Positions 52,984 to 62,227 of a stretch of DNA of 64,000 nt are shown here, piece after piece. Both the position numbers and the translations under genes were made by a program. This stretch comes from CAZMPJ01 sp964568455 (lineage in GTDB: Bacteria > Margulisbacteria > WOR-1 > O2-12-FULL-45-9). Below the pieces are notes generated by a model that had not been told where the DNA came from, did not search any database, and saw only the letters and a list, made by a program, of their open reading frames with translations. The stretch spans positions 248,001 to 312,000 of the forward strand of contig CAZMPJ010000001.1 of assembly GCA_964568455.1 (NCBI GenBank), in the 5' to 3' direction. Position 1 is the first letter of the stretch, and each line of letters opens with the position of its first letter.

Positions 52984-53826
52984 ATGATCTTAGTTACTGG
53001 TTCTAATGGTATGGTTGGTTCATATGTCAAAGAAATCTTTAATGATGAAGAATTAGCTTTAACCGATATTCCTGAAATGGATGTAACCAAAAAAGAGTTG
53101 GTTTTTGGCTTAGTTGAAAAACATCAGCCTAAATTAGTTTTACACTTGGCGGCTGAAACAGATGTTGATAAATGCGAGCAGGAGATTGATCATGCTTATC
53201 GAACCAACAGCTTAGGCACATATAATGTTGCATTAGCCTGTCAAAAGTATGGGGCGGAAATGGTTTATATTAGCACGGGTGGAGTTTTTAATGGTAAGGC
53301 TAAGCAGATTCATACGGAATTTGACCAGCCTGATCCAGCCAATGAGTACAGCAAGGCTAAGTATGAAGGGGAAAAAATTGTTCGTGATTTATTGACTAAA
53401 TACTATATTTTTCGCGCTGGCTGGATGATCGGTGGTGGGCCGGCCAAAGATAAAAAATTTGTCGGGAAAATTATTGAGCTGTGTAAAAAACGGCCAGAGT
53501 TAGAAGTGGTCAGTGATAAATATGGTAGTCCAACTTTTGCCAGAGATTTTGTTAAAGGCATAAAAAAAATCATTAAGACCGGCAACTATGGACTTTATCA
53601 TTTAGTCAATACTGGTATTTGCAATCGCCATGAAATTGCTTTAGAGATAGTAAAATTACTGGGAGTGTCTGTTAAGGTTAAGCCGGTTGGCTCAGATCGT
53701 TTTCCGCTGCCAGCACCGCGAGCAGCATCTGAAGCAATGAGAAATTATAAGCTAGACCTATTGGGGATTAACCCGATGCCGAATTGGCAAACGGCGTTGG
53801 CAGAATACGTAAAAAGCTGGAAATAA
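52984..53826 (+). CDS. rfbD: dTDP-4-dehydrorhamnose reductase (RmlD/RfbD)-like SDR
   Basis: 280 residues with AAGGAG 7-8 bases upstream. ILVTGSNGMVG is the NAD(P) loop, LVLHLAAETDVDKCE and STGGVFNGKA are RmlD blocks, and EYSKAKYEGE holds YxxxK. RmlD carries out the final reduction to dTDP-rhamnose. RmlA, RmlB and RmlC are not seen in the window, so either they are elsewhere or another 4-keto sugar is reduced. Confidence 0.75.
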   Translation: MILVTGSNGMVGSYVKEIFNDEELALTDIPEMDVTKKELVFGLVEKHQPKLVLHLAAETDVDKCEQEIDHAYRTNSLGTYNVALACQKYGAEMVYISTGGVFNGKAKQIHTEFDQPDPANEYSKAKYEGEKIVRDLLTKYYIFRAGWMIGGGPAKDKKFVGKIIELCKKRPELEVVSDKYGSPTFARDFVKGIKKIIKTGNYGLYHLVNTGICNRHEIALEIVKLLGVSVKVKPVGSDRFPLPAPRAASEAMRNYKLDLLGINPMPNWQTALAEYVKSWK

Positions 53827-53848
53827 ACGAAATAAACGGGAGGGCAAG

Positions 53849-55144
53849 ATGAACTTTGAAGAATTAGCCAGAAAGAAAAAATTAAAGATTGCGGTGGTCG
53901 GCATGGGATATGTTGGTTTACCCTTAGCGGTTAAATTTGCTGATGCTGGTTATAACACGGTTGGGATTGATATTGATAAGGAGCGACTGGATTTAATTCT
54001 GGCGGGAAAAAGTTATATTCACGATGTCTCTTCAGCGCAGCTGAAAAAAGTGCTTAGCAAAAAAAAGTTTACTGCTACCAATGACTATGGCTCCTTGAGG
54101 GTTGTTGATGTCATTTGTATTTGTGTTCCTACGCCGCTTGATAAAAACAAACAGCCTGATCTTTCGTATGTTAAATATGTGGCGCGGGAGATTTATAGCA
54201 TTTTACGTAAGGGACAGATGGTTATTCTGGAAAGCACGACTTATCCAGGGACAACTGAGGAAGTTTTATTAAAAACCTTTGAAAAAAATAATTTTAAGGT
54301 TGGTAAAGATTACTTTTTGGTTTTTTCACCGGAGAGGGTTGACCCGGGTAATAAAAAATATAAACTTGATGCTGTGCCAAAGGTTGTTGGAGGAGTTACA
54401 CCGGCTTGTACTCACCGGGCGGTAGCATTATATAAGGAAGTTTTTAAGTCTGTTTTTCCTGTTTCTTCACCTAGAGTGGCTGAAATGGAAAAACTTCTGG
54501 AGAACATCTTCAGAAACGTTAATATTGCTTTGGTTAATGAGATGGCTATTCTTTGCCGCAAGATGGATATTGATATCTGGGAAGTAATTAATGCTGCCAA
54601 GACCAAACCTTACGGTTTTATGGCTTTTTATCCTGGGCCGGGAATTGGTGGCCACTGTATTCCGCTTGATCCTTTTTATTTATCTTGGAAAGCTAAAGAA
54701 TATGCTATTCGTACCCGCTTTATCGAATTAGCTGGTGAAGTTAACGATGCGATGCCGGAATATGTTGTTAGCCGAGTCCAGGAAGGGATGAATAAAAAAT
54801 CAAAAAGTGTAAAAGGGGCGAATATTCTTGTGCTTGGAGTGGCTTATAAAAAAGATATTGATGATATGAGGGAATCTCCTGCTATCACTATCATGTCACT
54901 GCTTAAAAAAATGGAGGCAAATGTTTATTTTAATGATCCATATGTTAGCAAATTAGTTGATTGCGACTTTGAGGTTCCACGGATTAAAAACCTTGATGCG
55001 AAATCACTTAAAACCATTGATTGTGTTGTTGTTGTGACTGCCCATTCTGGATATGATTATGACAAAATAGGTAAAAACGTCGGTCTAATTGTTGATACGC
55101 GAGGGGTAGTTAAGACTAAAAACTGTACGGTTATTGGCTTATAA
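53849..55144 (+). CDS. UDP-HexNAc/UDP-glucose-type nucleotide-sugar 6-dehydrogenase
   Basis: 431 residues; GGGAGG before the ATG. IAVVGMGYVGLPLAVKFADAG is the NAD loop, ESTTYPGTTEE and GGHCIPLDPFYL carry the conserved Glu and catalytic Cys, and NILVLGVAYKKDIDDMRESPA starts the third domain. Size and motifs fit the WbpA/WecC/TviB group that makes UDP-HexNAc uronic acids by a four-electron oxidation. Confidence 0.85.
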   Translation: MNFEELARKKKLKIAVVGMGYVGLPLAVKFADAGYNTVGIDIDKERLDLILAGKSYIHDVSSAQLKKVLSKKKFTATNDYGSLRVVDVICICVPTPLDKNKQPDLSYVKYVAREIYSILRKGQMVILESTTYPGTTEEVLLKTFEKNNFKVGKDYFLVFSPERVDPGNKKYKLDAVPKVVGGVTPACTHRAVALYKEVFKSVFPVSSPRVAEMEKLLENIFRNVNIALVNEMAILCRKMDIDIWEVINAAKTKPYGFMAFYPGPGIGGHCIPLDPFYLSWKAKEYAIRTRFIELAGEVNDAMPEYVVSRVQEGMNKKSKSVKGANILVLGVAYKKDIDDMRESPAITIMSLLKKMEANVYFNDPYVSKLVDCDFEVPRIKNLDAKSLKTIDCVVVVTAHSGYDYDKIGKNVGLIVDTRGVVKTKNCTVIGL

Positions 55145-55153
55145 AGAGGGCAG

Positions 55154-56611
55154 ATGCAATATTTAGCTTCAAAGATAAATTTAATTTTCGGTAAGCAGAA
55201 ATTTTTAACTGCTTTTGTAGTCTATGCAGCGGCGCTGATCTTAATGTACTACTTATCTAAATTTGTTCCGCCCGATAAGTTGATTCTAATTTTTACTGCT
55301 TTGGCAGCCCTTATAATATTGATAACAATGCCCTTAGATAAGTGTATTATGCTGATTACTATTTTGGCTGCTTTTAACTATACGTATACATTTTTCTCTG
55401 GTACGTTTGCTACCAATGAGCCGGCTATGTTAAAAATAGTTAAAGATTTATTTGTGGTTAGCTTACTGGCCAATTATTTAACGAAGAGTATGTTGAGCGG
55501 ACGGCTGGGTATTTTTAAGTCTAGAATTTTGATCCCCATTTCCATCTTTCTCTTATATTTACTACTATTGTTTCTTTATTCTTTTGGCCAGGCGGGGATA
55601 CCGCTGGTCTCTTTGAGATTTTTCTTGCTCTATCCGTTGCTAATATTTGTAGCTGCCAGAGGGCTAAATTCTATGGATAAAATAACCAAGTACTTTAAAC
55701 TGTTTCTTAATTTGGGCCTAGTTATTGCCGTTATAGCCATCCTGCAATCAGTTTTTAATCTTGGCAATAATGTTTACTCCCGTTACATAATTATTTTTGG
55801 CTTAGCTCCGGGACGGGCCACAGCTACGCTGGGTAATCCTAATAACCTGGCTCAGTTTTTAGCCATAGTTTTTCTTTGTTGTTGGGGATTTCGTTCAAAA
55901 CCTGCCCGAGAAAAATTAAATTTAAAGTATTTTAGCTTTTATCCTATAGTGTTATTTGTTGGAGTATTGCTTACTTTTTCCCGAACTGCTTTTGCCTTTT
56001 TGATTATAGTAGTAAATTTTGCCTTTTTGTTTCAGAAAAGGATATCTAAAAAAGCCTTGAGAATATTTGTTATAGTTTTTTTAATCAGTTTGGTTGTTTT
56101 TAGTTTATTTTTTGCTTCTCGAGGAGGATTGAAGAATCTGTTGGATGATCAGCGCATCCCGATGTACGCCGAAACTTTTAGCGGGATTATTACGGGTAAT
56201 TTTAGATTGTTGTTTTTTGGTTTTAGTATGGCTAATAGCAATGTTTCAGGAGACCAATTGGCCCAGGTGTTAGCCGGTAATGATGTTGCTAATCCTTATA
56301 CTGCGGTGGCTGATAGTTTATATGTTTCAATCTTTAATTTTGCTGGCATCATTGGCCTGTTTATTTTTGTGATCAGTATTTTGTATTTTATGAAGTCTGG
56401 CTTAAAATTATATAGCAAGACCGAGGACCCATTTGTTAAAGGAGCAGCTTTTTCCATTGTTTTAGTAATTATCTTTTTGCTGCTGTCTGGGATTTTTATT
56501 GCTAATCTGGTTCTTTTTCCCAGTGCCTTTTATTTTTGGATTTTTATCGGTATATTGTTGAACTTGATCAGGATTGAAAAAAACAAGAGGGTAGGTGAAA
56601 TCAATGGTTAA
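55154..56611 (+). CDS. O-antigen ligase/polymerase family membrane protein (Wzy/WaaL)
   Basis: 485 residues with about eleven hydrophobic segments. GRATATLGNPNNLAQFLAI near residue 230 is the GNPN block of the Wzy_C/O-antigen ligase family, and the extracytoplasmic loop follows near 330-400 (LDDQRIPMYAETF). It joins or polymerises undecaprenyl-linked glycan in the periplasm. Ligase and polymerase cannot be told apart from sequence. Confidence 0.8.
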   Translation: MQYLASKINLIFGKQKFLTAFVVYAAALILMYYLSKFVPPDKLILIFTALAALIILITMPLDKCIMLITILAAFNYTYTFFSGTFATNEPAMLKIVKDLFVVSLLANYLTKSMLSGRLGIFKSRILIPISIFLLYLLLLFLYSFGQAGIPLVSLRFFLLYPLLIFVAARGLNSMDKITKYFKLFLNLGLVIAVIAILQSVFNLGNNVYSRYIIIFGLAPGRATATLGNPNNLAQFLAIVFLCCWGFRSKPAREKLNLKYFSFYPIVLFVGVLLTFSRTAFAFLIIVVNFAFLFQKRISKKALRIFVIVFLISLVVFSLFFASRGGLKNLLDDQRIPMYAETFSGIITGNFRLLFFGFSMANSNVSGDQLAQVLAGNDVANPYTAVADSLYVSIFNFAGIIGLFIFVISILYFMKSGLKLYSKTEDPFVKGAAFSIVLVIIFLLLSGIFIANLVLFPSAFYFWIFIGILLNLIRIEKNKRVGEING

Positions 56612-57335
56612 AGCAACAAAGGCTTTAGTTTTAGCAGGTGGATTGGGAACAAGACTGCGTCCGCTAACTTTTGCCGTACCTAAACCTTTGATTACTGTTA
56701 GGGATCGGCCGATTCTTGATTATATTATTCGCCAGCTGGTTAGTTATGGTTTTAAGGAACTGTTTATCTCGGTTAATTATAAATCAAGTTTGATCAAGCT
56801 CTTTATTGAAGACAGGGACAAATATGGTATTGCGATTAGTTTTTTTGATGAGGTTGAACCGTTGGGGACGGCTGGCCCGTTAGCTGCTTTTGATAAACGT
56901 AAAATTAAGCTGGAAGCTAATGAACCAATTTTGGTAATGAACGGCGATATTATTACTGATCAGGATTTTCAGGGGTTAGTTGATTTTCATCAAAGCAAGC
57001 AAGCTGACCTGACTGTTGGTTTTATCGAATACAACAATAAGTTAAGCTATGGTGTGTTGGAGACCGATGCTGACAATAATATCAAGGATATTAAGGAGAA
57101 ACCAAGCTTCGTTTATAAGGCTAGTGCTGGTATTTATGTTGTTTCGCAGAAATGTCTTTCTTTGGTGCCTAACGGATTCTTTACCATGCCGGATCTAATG
57201 TTGGCGGCGCTGCAAGCTGGTTTCATGGTGAAGGCTTACCCGATTGAAGCAAATTGGATTGCCATCGAACAATTAAAAAATTTGGAAGAATTAAATGCTA
57301 ACGAAACAGAAGATTGGATCAGTAAATTAAAATAA
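56604..57335 (+). CDS. Sugar-1-phosphate nucleotidyltransferase (HddC/PtmE-like)
   Basis: 243 residues from the ATG at 56604; a GTG at 56595 is less well spaced from the AGG. ALVLAGGLGTRLRPLT is the nucleotide-binding loop, VPKPLI holds the conserved Lys, and VMNGDIITD the metal Asp. Length matches HddC (GDP-heptose), PtmE (GDP-amino sugar) and related enzymes. It sits right before a LegB-type dehydratase, which supports a GDP-GlcNAc-like product, while the HddA/GmhA genes would support GDP-heptose. Confidence 0.8.
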   Translation: MVKATKALVLAGGLGTRLRPLTFAVPKPLITVRDRPILDYIIRQLVSYGFKELFISVNYKSSLIKLFIEDRDKYGIAISFFDEVEPLGTAGPLAAFDKRKIKLEANEPILVMNGDIITDQDFQGLVDFHQSKQADLTVGFIEYNNKLSYGVLETDADNNIKDIKEKPSFVYKASAGIYVVSQKCLSLVPNGFFTMPDLMLAALQAGFMVKAYPIEANWIAIEQLKNLEELNANETEDWISKLK

Positions 57336-57345
57336 GAAAGGGGAA

Positions 57346-58341
57346 ATGATGGATTTAAAATCTAAAAAAGTGTTTGTTACTGGGGCGGACGGATTTATCG
57401 GTAGCCATTTGTGTGAAGAATTGGTTAATATTGGAGCTAAAGTTACTGCTTTAGTCCAATATAATTCACTAAAAAATATTGGTAATTTGGCCTATCTTAG
57501 TGAAGAGATCAGAAATAAAATGGAGATTGTCTTTGGTGATATTCAGGATCCTGAGTTAATGAAAAAGCTGATAGAAGGTTGCGAGGTGGTTTTTCACCTG
57601 GCGGCCTTGATTGCTATTCCCTATTCTTATTTGGCCCCAGATGCTTATGTCCAGACCAACATTTTGGGGACACTCCATATTTTACAGGCGTGTCGGACCA
57701 ACAAAGTGGCCAAGATTCTGCATACTTCGACCAGCGAAACTTACGGGTCAGCCCTTTATACACCGATTGATGAACAGCATCCGTTGCAAGCGCAGTCACC
57801 ATATTCAGCGACAAAAATTGGGGCGGATAAACTCTGTGAAAGTTTCTATAAATCATTTGGGGTACCTGTTGTTACTGTTCGACCTTTTAATACTTTTGGG
57901 CCGCGGCAATCAGATCGGGCGATCATTCCAACAATTATCAGTCAGTTAGCTGCAGGAAAAAAAGAATTAACTTTAGGCGCAATCTCTCCTGTTAGAGATT
58001 TTCTTTATGTTAAAGATAATGTTGGGGGTTACCTAAAAATTGCCCAGTCATCAGGTTGTGATGGAGAGGTAATTAATTTAGGAACAGGGGTGGGGATAAC
58101 AATTGGGGATTTAGCGCAAAAAATCATGAAGCTGATGGGCAAAGAAGCGAAAATAATCTGTAAGAACGAAAGAAAACGGCCGACCAAAAGTGAGGTCCAG
58201 CAATTAATCTGTAATAATGCCAAAGCACGTAAATTAATTAATTGGGAGCCTAAGCATTCGCTTGATCAGGGTTTGCTGGCTACTATTGAATTTGTAAAAG
58301 CTAATATGAAAGATTTTCGTCCAGACGCCTACAATATTTAA
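57346..58341 (+). CDS. legB: LegB-type NAD-dependent 4,6-dehydratase
   Basis: 331 residues with AAAGGGG before the ATG. VFVTGADGFIGSHLCEELV, FHLAALIAIPYSYLAPD, HTSTSETYG, PIDEQHPLQAQSPYSATKIGADKL and VRPFNTFGPRQS are the specific blocks of LegB, the GDP-GlcNAc 4,6-dehydratase of Campylobacter legionaminic synthesis. Catalytic Ser/Thr, Glu and YSATK are present. Since another 4,6-dehydratase lies beside legC (30437), this copy may serve a second 6-deoxy-amino sugar. Confidence 0.8.
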   Translation: MMDLKSKKVFVTGADGFIGSHLCEELVNIGAKVTALVQYNSLKNIGNLAYLSEEIRNKMEIVFGDIQDPELMKKLIEGCEVVFHLAALIAIPYSYLAPDAYVQTNILGTLHILQACRTNKVAKILHTSTSETYGSALYTPIDEQHPLQAQSPYSATKIGADKLCESFYKSFGVPVVTVRPFNTFGPRQSDRAIIPTIISQLAAGKKELTLGAISPVRDFLYVKDNVGGYLKIAQSSGCDGEVINLGTGVGITIGDLAQKIMKLMGKEAKIICKNERKRPTKSEVQQLICNNAKARKLINWEPKHSLDQGLLATIEFVKANMKDFRPDAYNI

Positions 58342-58361
58342 GAGGAGAGTTCTCGGTCAGC

Positions 58362-59501
58362 ATGGCTAAAATCGGCATAATTGCAGATATAAATCAACAC
58401 CATACAAGGCGCTGGGTGCATCATTTTAGCGCCCGTAACCAGGTTATTTTAATAAGCCCAAAAGAGATTGCTGAAAAAAATAAGACGAAATGCACTGATT
58501 ATCTAAACCAGCACCAAAAGAGCTCTAATTTTAAATCAATATTTATTCCTGTTAATAAAAAAAACCTGATCAGTTGGCTTAATTTTATCGTTAAGTTAAA
58601 AAGACTTATCCGTCAAGAAAAAATCGAGCTGCTCTATGTTCACGGGATAAACTTGCCTTCTTTTTTGGCCACTTTTGTAAAAAATACTGCTTTTGTGCTT
58701 TGTCCTTGGGGTTCTGACATCTTAATTTTTCCTAAAAAAAGTTTTTTCTTTCGGTTAATGGCCAAAAAGATTGTTGCTCGGGCTAGCAAGATTGCGGCAA
58801 TTTCTGCTGTAATTAGTGAGGCAAGCCAACAACTTGGCTCTGATAAAGAAAAAATTAAGCTGATACCAATGGGGACAGATATGAATTACTTTAAGCCTGG
58901 ACTTGATACTGATTATCTGAAAAAAAGATTTAAGCTGCCGGCTGAGGCTCAAGTTGTCTTAAGCCTGCGCAATTTTACTCCGCTGTATAATATTGATACC
59001 ATTATTAAATCGATCCCTTTGGTAGCCAAACAAGTGCCAGGGGTTAAATATCTGTTACTAGCTGGCCACGGGGGACAAAAGAGCTATGCCGAAGCAATAG
59101 ACCAATTGATTGCTGATTTAGACGTGGCAAGCTATATTGTTAAAATTGATTATTTGGAAGAAGCAGACATGCCCAAAATATATAATTTGGCGGATGCCAT
59201 TATTTCTGTTCCATCTTCTGATGCCTTTGGCTGTTCGTTGCATGAGGCAATGGCTTGTAAAACAGCTCTTATTGTTAGCGATCTGCCGGCCATGAAAGAC
59301 TTGCTGCAACATGATCTGAACGCTTGTATTGTTCCGATTAAAAATCACGAGCGGCTTGCTGAAGCGACCATTGCTTTATTGAAGGATCAGAAAATGAGGC
59401 AACGTTTTGTTGATTATAATTATAATTTAGTTAAGGAAAAAGCCAATGCTGAGAAAAATGTTAAACAGCTTGAAATCATCTTTGACGCTTTAATTAAATG
59501 A
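58362..59501 (+). CDS. GT4 family glycosyltransferase
   Basis: 379 residues. GT-B fold: RWVHHFSARNQVILIS in the N-terminal domain, PMGTDMNYFKPG at the hinge, VLSLRNFTPLYNIDTIIKSI and VPSSDAFGCSLHEAMACKTALI (E-x7-E donor site) in the C-terminal domain. Retaining glycosyltransferase with unknown donor; overlaps the deacetylase gene by ATGA. Confidence 0.83.
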   Translation: MAKIGIIADINQHHTRRWVHHFSARNQVILISPKEIAEKNKTKCTDYLNQHQKSSNFKSIFIPVNKKNLISWLNFIVKLKRLIRQEKIELLYVHGINLPSFLATFVKNTAFVLCPWGSDILIFPKKSFFFRLMAKKIVARASKIAAISAVISEASQQLGSDKEKIKLIPMGTDMNYFKPGLDTDYLKKRFKLPAEAQVVLSLRNFTPLYNIDTIIKSIPLVAKQVPGVKYLLLAGHGGQKSYAEAIDQLIADLDVASYIVKIDYLEEADMPKIYNLADAIISVPSSDAFGCSLHEAMACKTALIVSDLPAMKDLLQHDLNACIVPIKNHERLAEATIALLKDQKMRQRFVDYNYNLVKEKANAEKNVKQLEIIFDALIK

Positions 59502-60286
59502 GAACATTGCTTAAATATATCTATGCGCTTATTTTTTTAGTTATTAGAAAGTATATGTTGCGGATTAACCAGGATTTTGCAGCGCGCATTGTTTTGTATC
59601 ATTCGATTGCTGCGGGGGAGTTATCGGATTTTGAGCGGCAAATAATTTATTATAAGAAAAAATATAATGTTATCAGCCTAAGTGAATTGGTTAATAAGTT
59701 AAATAAAAACATGCCGGTCAAGGGAGACTTAGCTATAACTTTTGATGATGGTTTTAAAGACAATTTGGTAAATGCGGCTCCTGTCTTAAAAAAACATGGC
59801 TTGCCAGCGACTTTTTTTATAGCAACGGATTTTGTGGAGTTAAGCGGCCAGCAAGAATTGATTGCTCAGTACTGTAGAAAAGCCTTGGGAATAAAAAAAG
59901 TTTTGCCAAGTTTAAGCTGGCAGGAAGTAAATAAGCTGCGTCAAGAAGGCTTTGAAGTCGGAAGCCATTCTAATTCGCATAAAAATCTGGCGCGGCTTGA
60001 GCAACAAGAGCTGTGCTCAGAAGTTAAGGGATCAAAGGAAAAAATAGAAAACAAACTAGGGGCGGCGGTTAAACATTTTTCTTTTCCTTTTGGTGGATTA
60101 AAACATGCTTCTCCTTTGTTGATTGATCAGGTTAAACAAGCAGGGTATGTTAGCTGTAGTTCTGGCGTTAGAGGAAACAATTGTCAGTCGTCAAATATTT
60201 GGTTTTTACGACGAGAAAATATGGAACCGGCTTGGCCCAATTTGATGCTTGAGGCCATTTTGCAGGGGGCGTTTGATCGGAGATAA
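59498..60286 (+). CDS. Polysaccharide deacetylase (NodB domain)
   Basis: 262 residues. A hydrophobic stretch at residues 6-18 may anchor it in the membrane. AITFDDGFKDN is NodB motif 1 (catalytic and metal Asp), VGSHSNSHKNL motif 2 (metal His residues), and FSFPFGG motif 3. It removes N-acetyl (or O-acetyl) groups from a sugar polymer or lipid-linked precursor. Confidence 0.82.
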   Translation: MRTLLKYIYALIFLVIRKYMLRINQDFAARIVLYHSIAAGELSDFERQIIYYKKKYNVISLSELVNKLNKNMPVKGDLAITFDDGFKDNLVNAAPVLKKHGLPATFFIATDFVELSGQQELIAQYCRKALGIKKVLPSLSWQEVNKLRQEGFEVGSHSNSHKNLARLEQQELCSEVKGSKEKIENKLGAAVKHFSFPFGGLKHASPLLIDQVKQAGYVSCSSGVRGNNCQSSNIWFLRRENMEPAWPNLMLEAILQGAFDRR

Positions 60287-60289
60287 AAA

Positions 60290-61102
60290 ATGATTAATAA
60301 AGCAAAAATAGCTGTATTAGGTTCTGGTACTATGGGGGCGCAATTAGCAGCCTTATTCGCCTTTTATAAATATGATGTGATTGTTTGGGATATTCGTAAA
60401 ATAGAAGCTATCAAGCAAAGCGTTAACGCAGTTGGTAAACCAGGGATTTTCGATAAAATTACGATAACCAACGAATTGGCGGATATTAAAGAAGTTGAAT
60501 TTGTCTGTGAAGCTATTGTAGAACAGCTTGAGATAAAGAAAAAAGTATTATCAGAGGTTGATAGATTATGTGGCCCAGACACTATCTTAGCCTCAAACAC
60601 TTCCAGTTTGGATCTTGAGCAAATGGCCAATGAGTTGACACATCCAGAAAGACTTGTTGGGGCGCATTTCTTTAACCCACCCAGGGAAATGAAACTGGTA
60701 GAGGTTATTAAAACACGATTTAGCTCAGAGTTGGCGGTACAAAAGACAGTTGAGTATATAAAATCAATGAAAAAACAACCTGTAATTGTTAATAACAGCC
60801 CTGGTTTTATTGTTAACCACTTGCTAATTCCACTGATTAATGAGGCCAGTAAAATGCTGATGAATGGTGTGGCTTCAGCTGAGGAAATTGACAAGGCCAT
60901 GCGTTTAGGTGCCAATCATCCGTTAGGGCCGCTTGCCCTGGGCGATTTGATCGGACTAGATATTGTAAAAAATATATTAGAGGAACTTGCGACGCGCTTG
61001 CAAGACGATCACTATGCGCCTAGCCCGTTGCTTTGTGACAAGGTAAGCCAAAATCACTTAGGCAGAAAAACCGGAGCCGGGTTTTATAATTATGCCAAAT
61101 AA
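60290..61102 (+). CDS. 3-hydroxyacyl-CoA-dehydrogenase-like protein
   Basis: 270 residues; GGAGAT before the ATG. VLGSGTMGAQLAALFAFY is the NAD loop, ASNTSSLDLEQMA, GAHFFNPPREMKLVEVI (catalytic His/Glu) and NNSPGFIVNHLLIPLINEA are standard for 3-hydroxybutyryl-CoA dehydrogenase. Such an enzyme is unusual in a glycan cluster. It may make or modify an acyl group for the GNAT-type transferase that follows, or act on a non-CoA substrate; both are inference. Confidence 0.8.
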   Translation: MINKAKIAVLGSGTMGAQLAALFAFYKYDVIVWDIRKIEAIKQSVNAVGKPGIFDKITITNELADIKEVEFVCEAIVEQLEIKKKVLSEVDRLCGPDTILASNTSSLDLEQMANELTHPERLVGAHFFNPPREMKLVEVIKTRFSSELAVQKTVEYIKSMKKQPVIVNNSPGFIVNHLLIPLINEASKMLMNGVASAEEIDKAMRLGANHPLGPLALGDLIGLDIVKNILEELATRLQDDHYAPSPLLCDKVSQNHLGRKTGAGFYNYAK

Positions 61103-62192
61103 ACAATTAAAAGAGTTGATAGCGAAAAGGTTTAAATGGCAAATGTTTCCCTACCAAACCAGCGATGACTCGGCAATGTTAAAGATGTGGCAATTTGCTC
61201 ATGACCAGAGTCGTGCTTATGAACAAGCATATTTTGATTGGCAATATAAAACTAATCCTGCTGGACATGCCATAATTTGGTTAGCTAAGCAAGATAAAGA
61301 AGTGCTTGGCCAATATGTTCTGCTACCAATTAAGTTTAAGCTAGCTGAAAGGGAAGGGCTTGGTTCTCTCTCTGTTAATACTTTAACTCATCCACGCCAA
61401 CGAGGGAAAGGGATTTTTATTCTCCTGGCTGAGCAGGCCTACGATAGCTGTCGTAAGAAGGGAATTGATTTTACTTTTGGTGGTCCCAATAGTTTTTCAT
61501 ACAATGGTTTTGTACGTAGGTTGGGTTTTACCGATATTGGGCGTTTGGCCTTAATGGTTAAAATGACGGGCTTCTCACGAGTTGTTGCCGCAAAACTGAA
61601 AGGGCAATGGCTATTGCCGTTTTTAACTTTTTTAGCCAAACTATTTTTTATTGGTCTACCCATGAGATATGCTTCAGATTTTAGTGTTAAGATAGCCTCG
61701 GATATAAACGAAAAATTTGACCAGCTCTGGGATAAGTGCAAAGATCAACATAGAAATATTGGGATTAGGGATAGTCGTTATTTATCTTGGCGTTATCAAA
61801 ATAAACCAACAGGTAAATATACAATATTTATAGCTGAAAAATCAGAGGAATTATTTGGTTATATAGTTGTTACTGAAGCCTTTAAGCCAGAGGGGACAAT
61901 GGGTGTGATTGTGGATATATTGACAACCAGTGATAAAGTTGATCAGCTCTTGGTTAAAAAAGCAATTGATCATTTTAAAAAATTACAGATAGATTTAATG
62001 ATTAGCTTAGTGATTAAGGGATCAAGGAGTGATAAAGTATTTAAGAGATTCGGCTTTAAATCTTGTCCCGAGAGATTTAAAACGAATCCCTTTTCAGTCA
62101 TCGTCAAAGCTCATAATGATGAACTTGATAATAATGAGCTGTATGATATAAATACTTGGTACTTAACTTTTGGTGATTTTGATGTATACTAA
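61092..62192 (+). CDS. GNAT-fold N-acyltransferase
   Basis: 366 residues; overlaps the upstream gene by 11 bases. SLSVNTLTHPRQRGKGIFILLAEQA is the acyl-CoA loop (RQRGKGI), and TFGGPNSFSYNGFVRRLGFTDIG is typical of the long GNAT proteins of glycan clusters. The second half repeats a GNAT-like fold. It probably attaches an acyl group to an amino sugar, perhaps the one prepared by the hydroxyacyl-CoA-dehydrogenase-like neighbour. Confidence 0.72.
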   Translation: MPNKQLKELIAKRFKWQMFPYQTSDDSAMLKMWQFAHDQSRAYEQAYFDWQYKTNPAGHAIIWLAKQDKEVLGQYVLLPIKFKLAEREGLGSLSVNTLTHPRQRGKGIFILLAEQAYDSCRKKGIDFTFGGPNSFSYNGFVRRLGFTDIGRLALMVKMTGFSRVVAAKLKGQWLLPFLTFLAKLFFIGLPMRYASDFSVKIASDINEKFDQLWDKCKDQHRNIGIRDSRYLSWRYQNKPTGKYTIFIAEKSEELFGYIVVTEAFKPEGTMGVIVDILTTSDKVDQLLVKKAIDHFKKLQIDLMISLVIKGSRSDKVFKRFGFKSCPERFKTNPFSVIVKAHNDELDNNELYDINTWYLTFGDFDVY

Positions 62193-62205
62193 TTTTGTGT
62201 ATAAT
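62179..62205 (+). promoter_or_regulatory. Possible internal promoter before the last GT4 gene
   Basis: A perfect TATAAT lies at 62200-62205, but the best -35 (TTGATG, 62179-62184) is poor and only 15 bases away. It sits in the second largest gap (62193-62227), with +1 near 62212 and GGAGG (62219-62223) before the ATG at 62228. AT-rich DNA gives such boxes by chance, so this is tentative. Confidence 0.35.
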
Positions 62206-62227
62206 TAATAATTCTATTGGAGGACAA

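Noticed and set aside
60364..60915. 183-codon open frame on the - strand
   Set aside because: It lies entirely over the hydroxyacyl-CoA-dehydrogenase-like gene, whose + strand protein has clear motifs; the - strand protein shows none.
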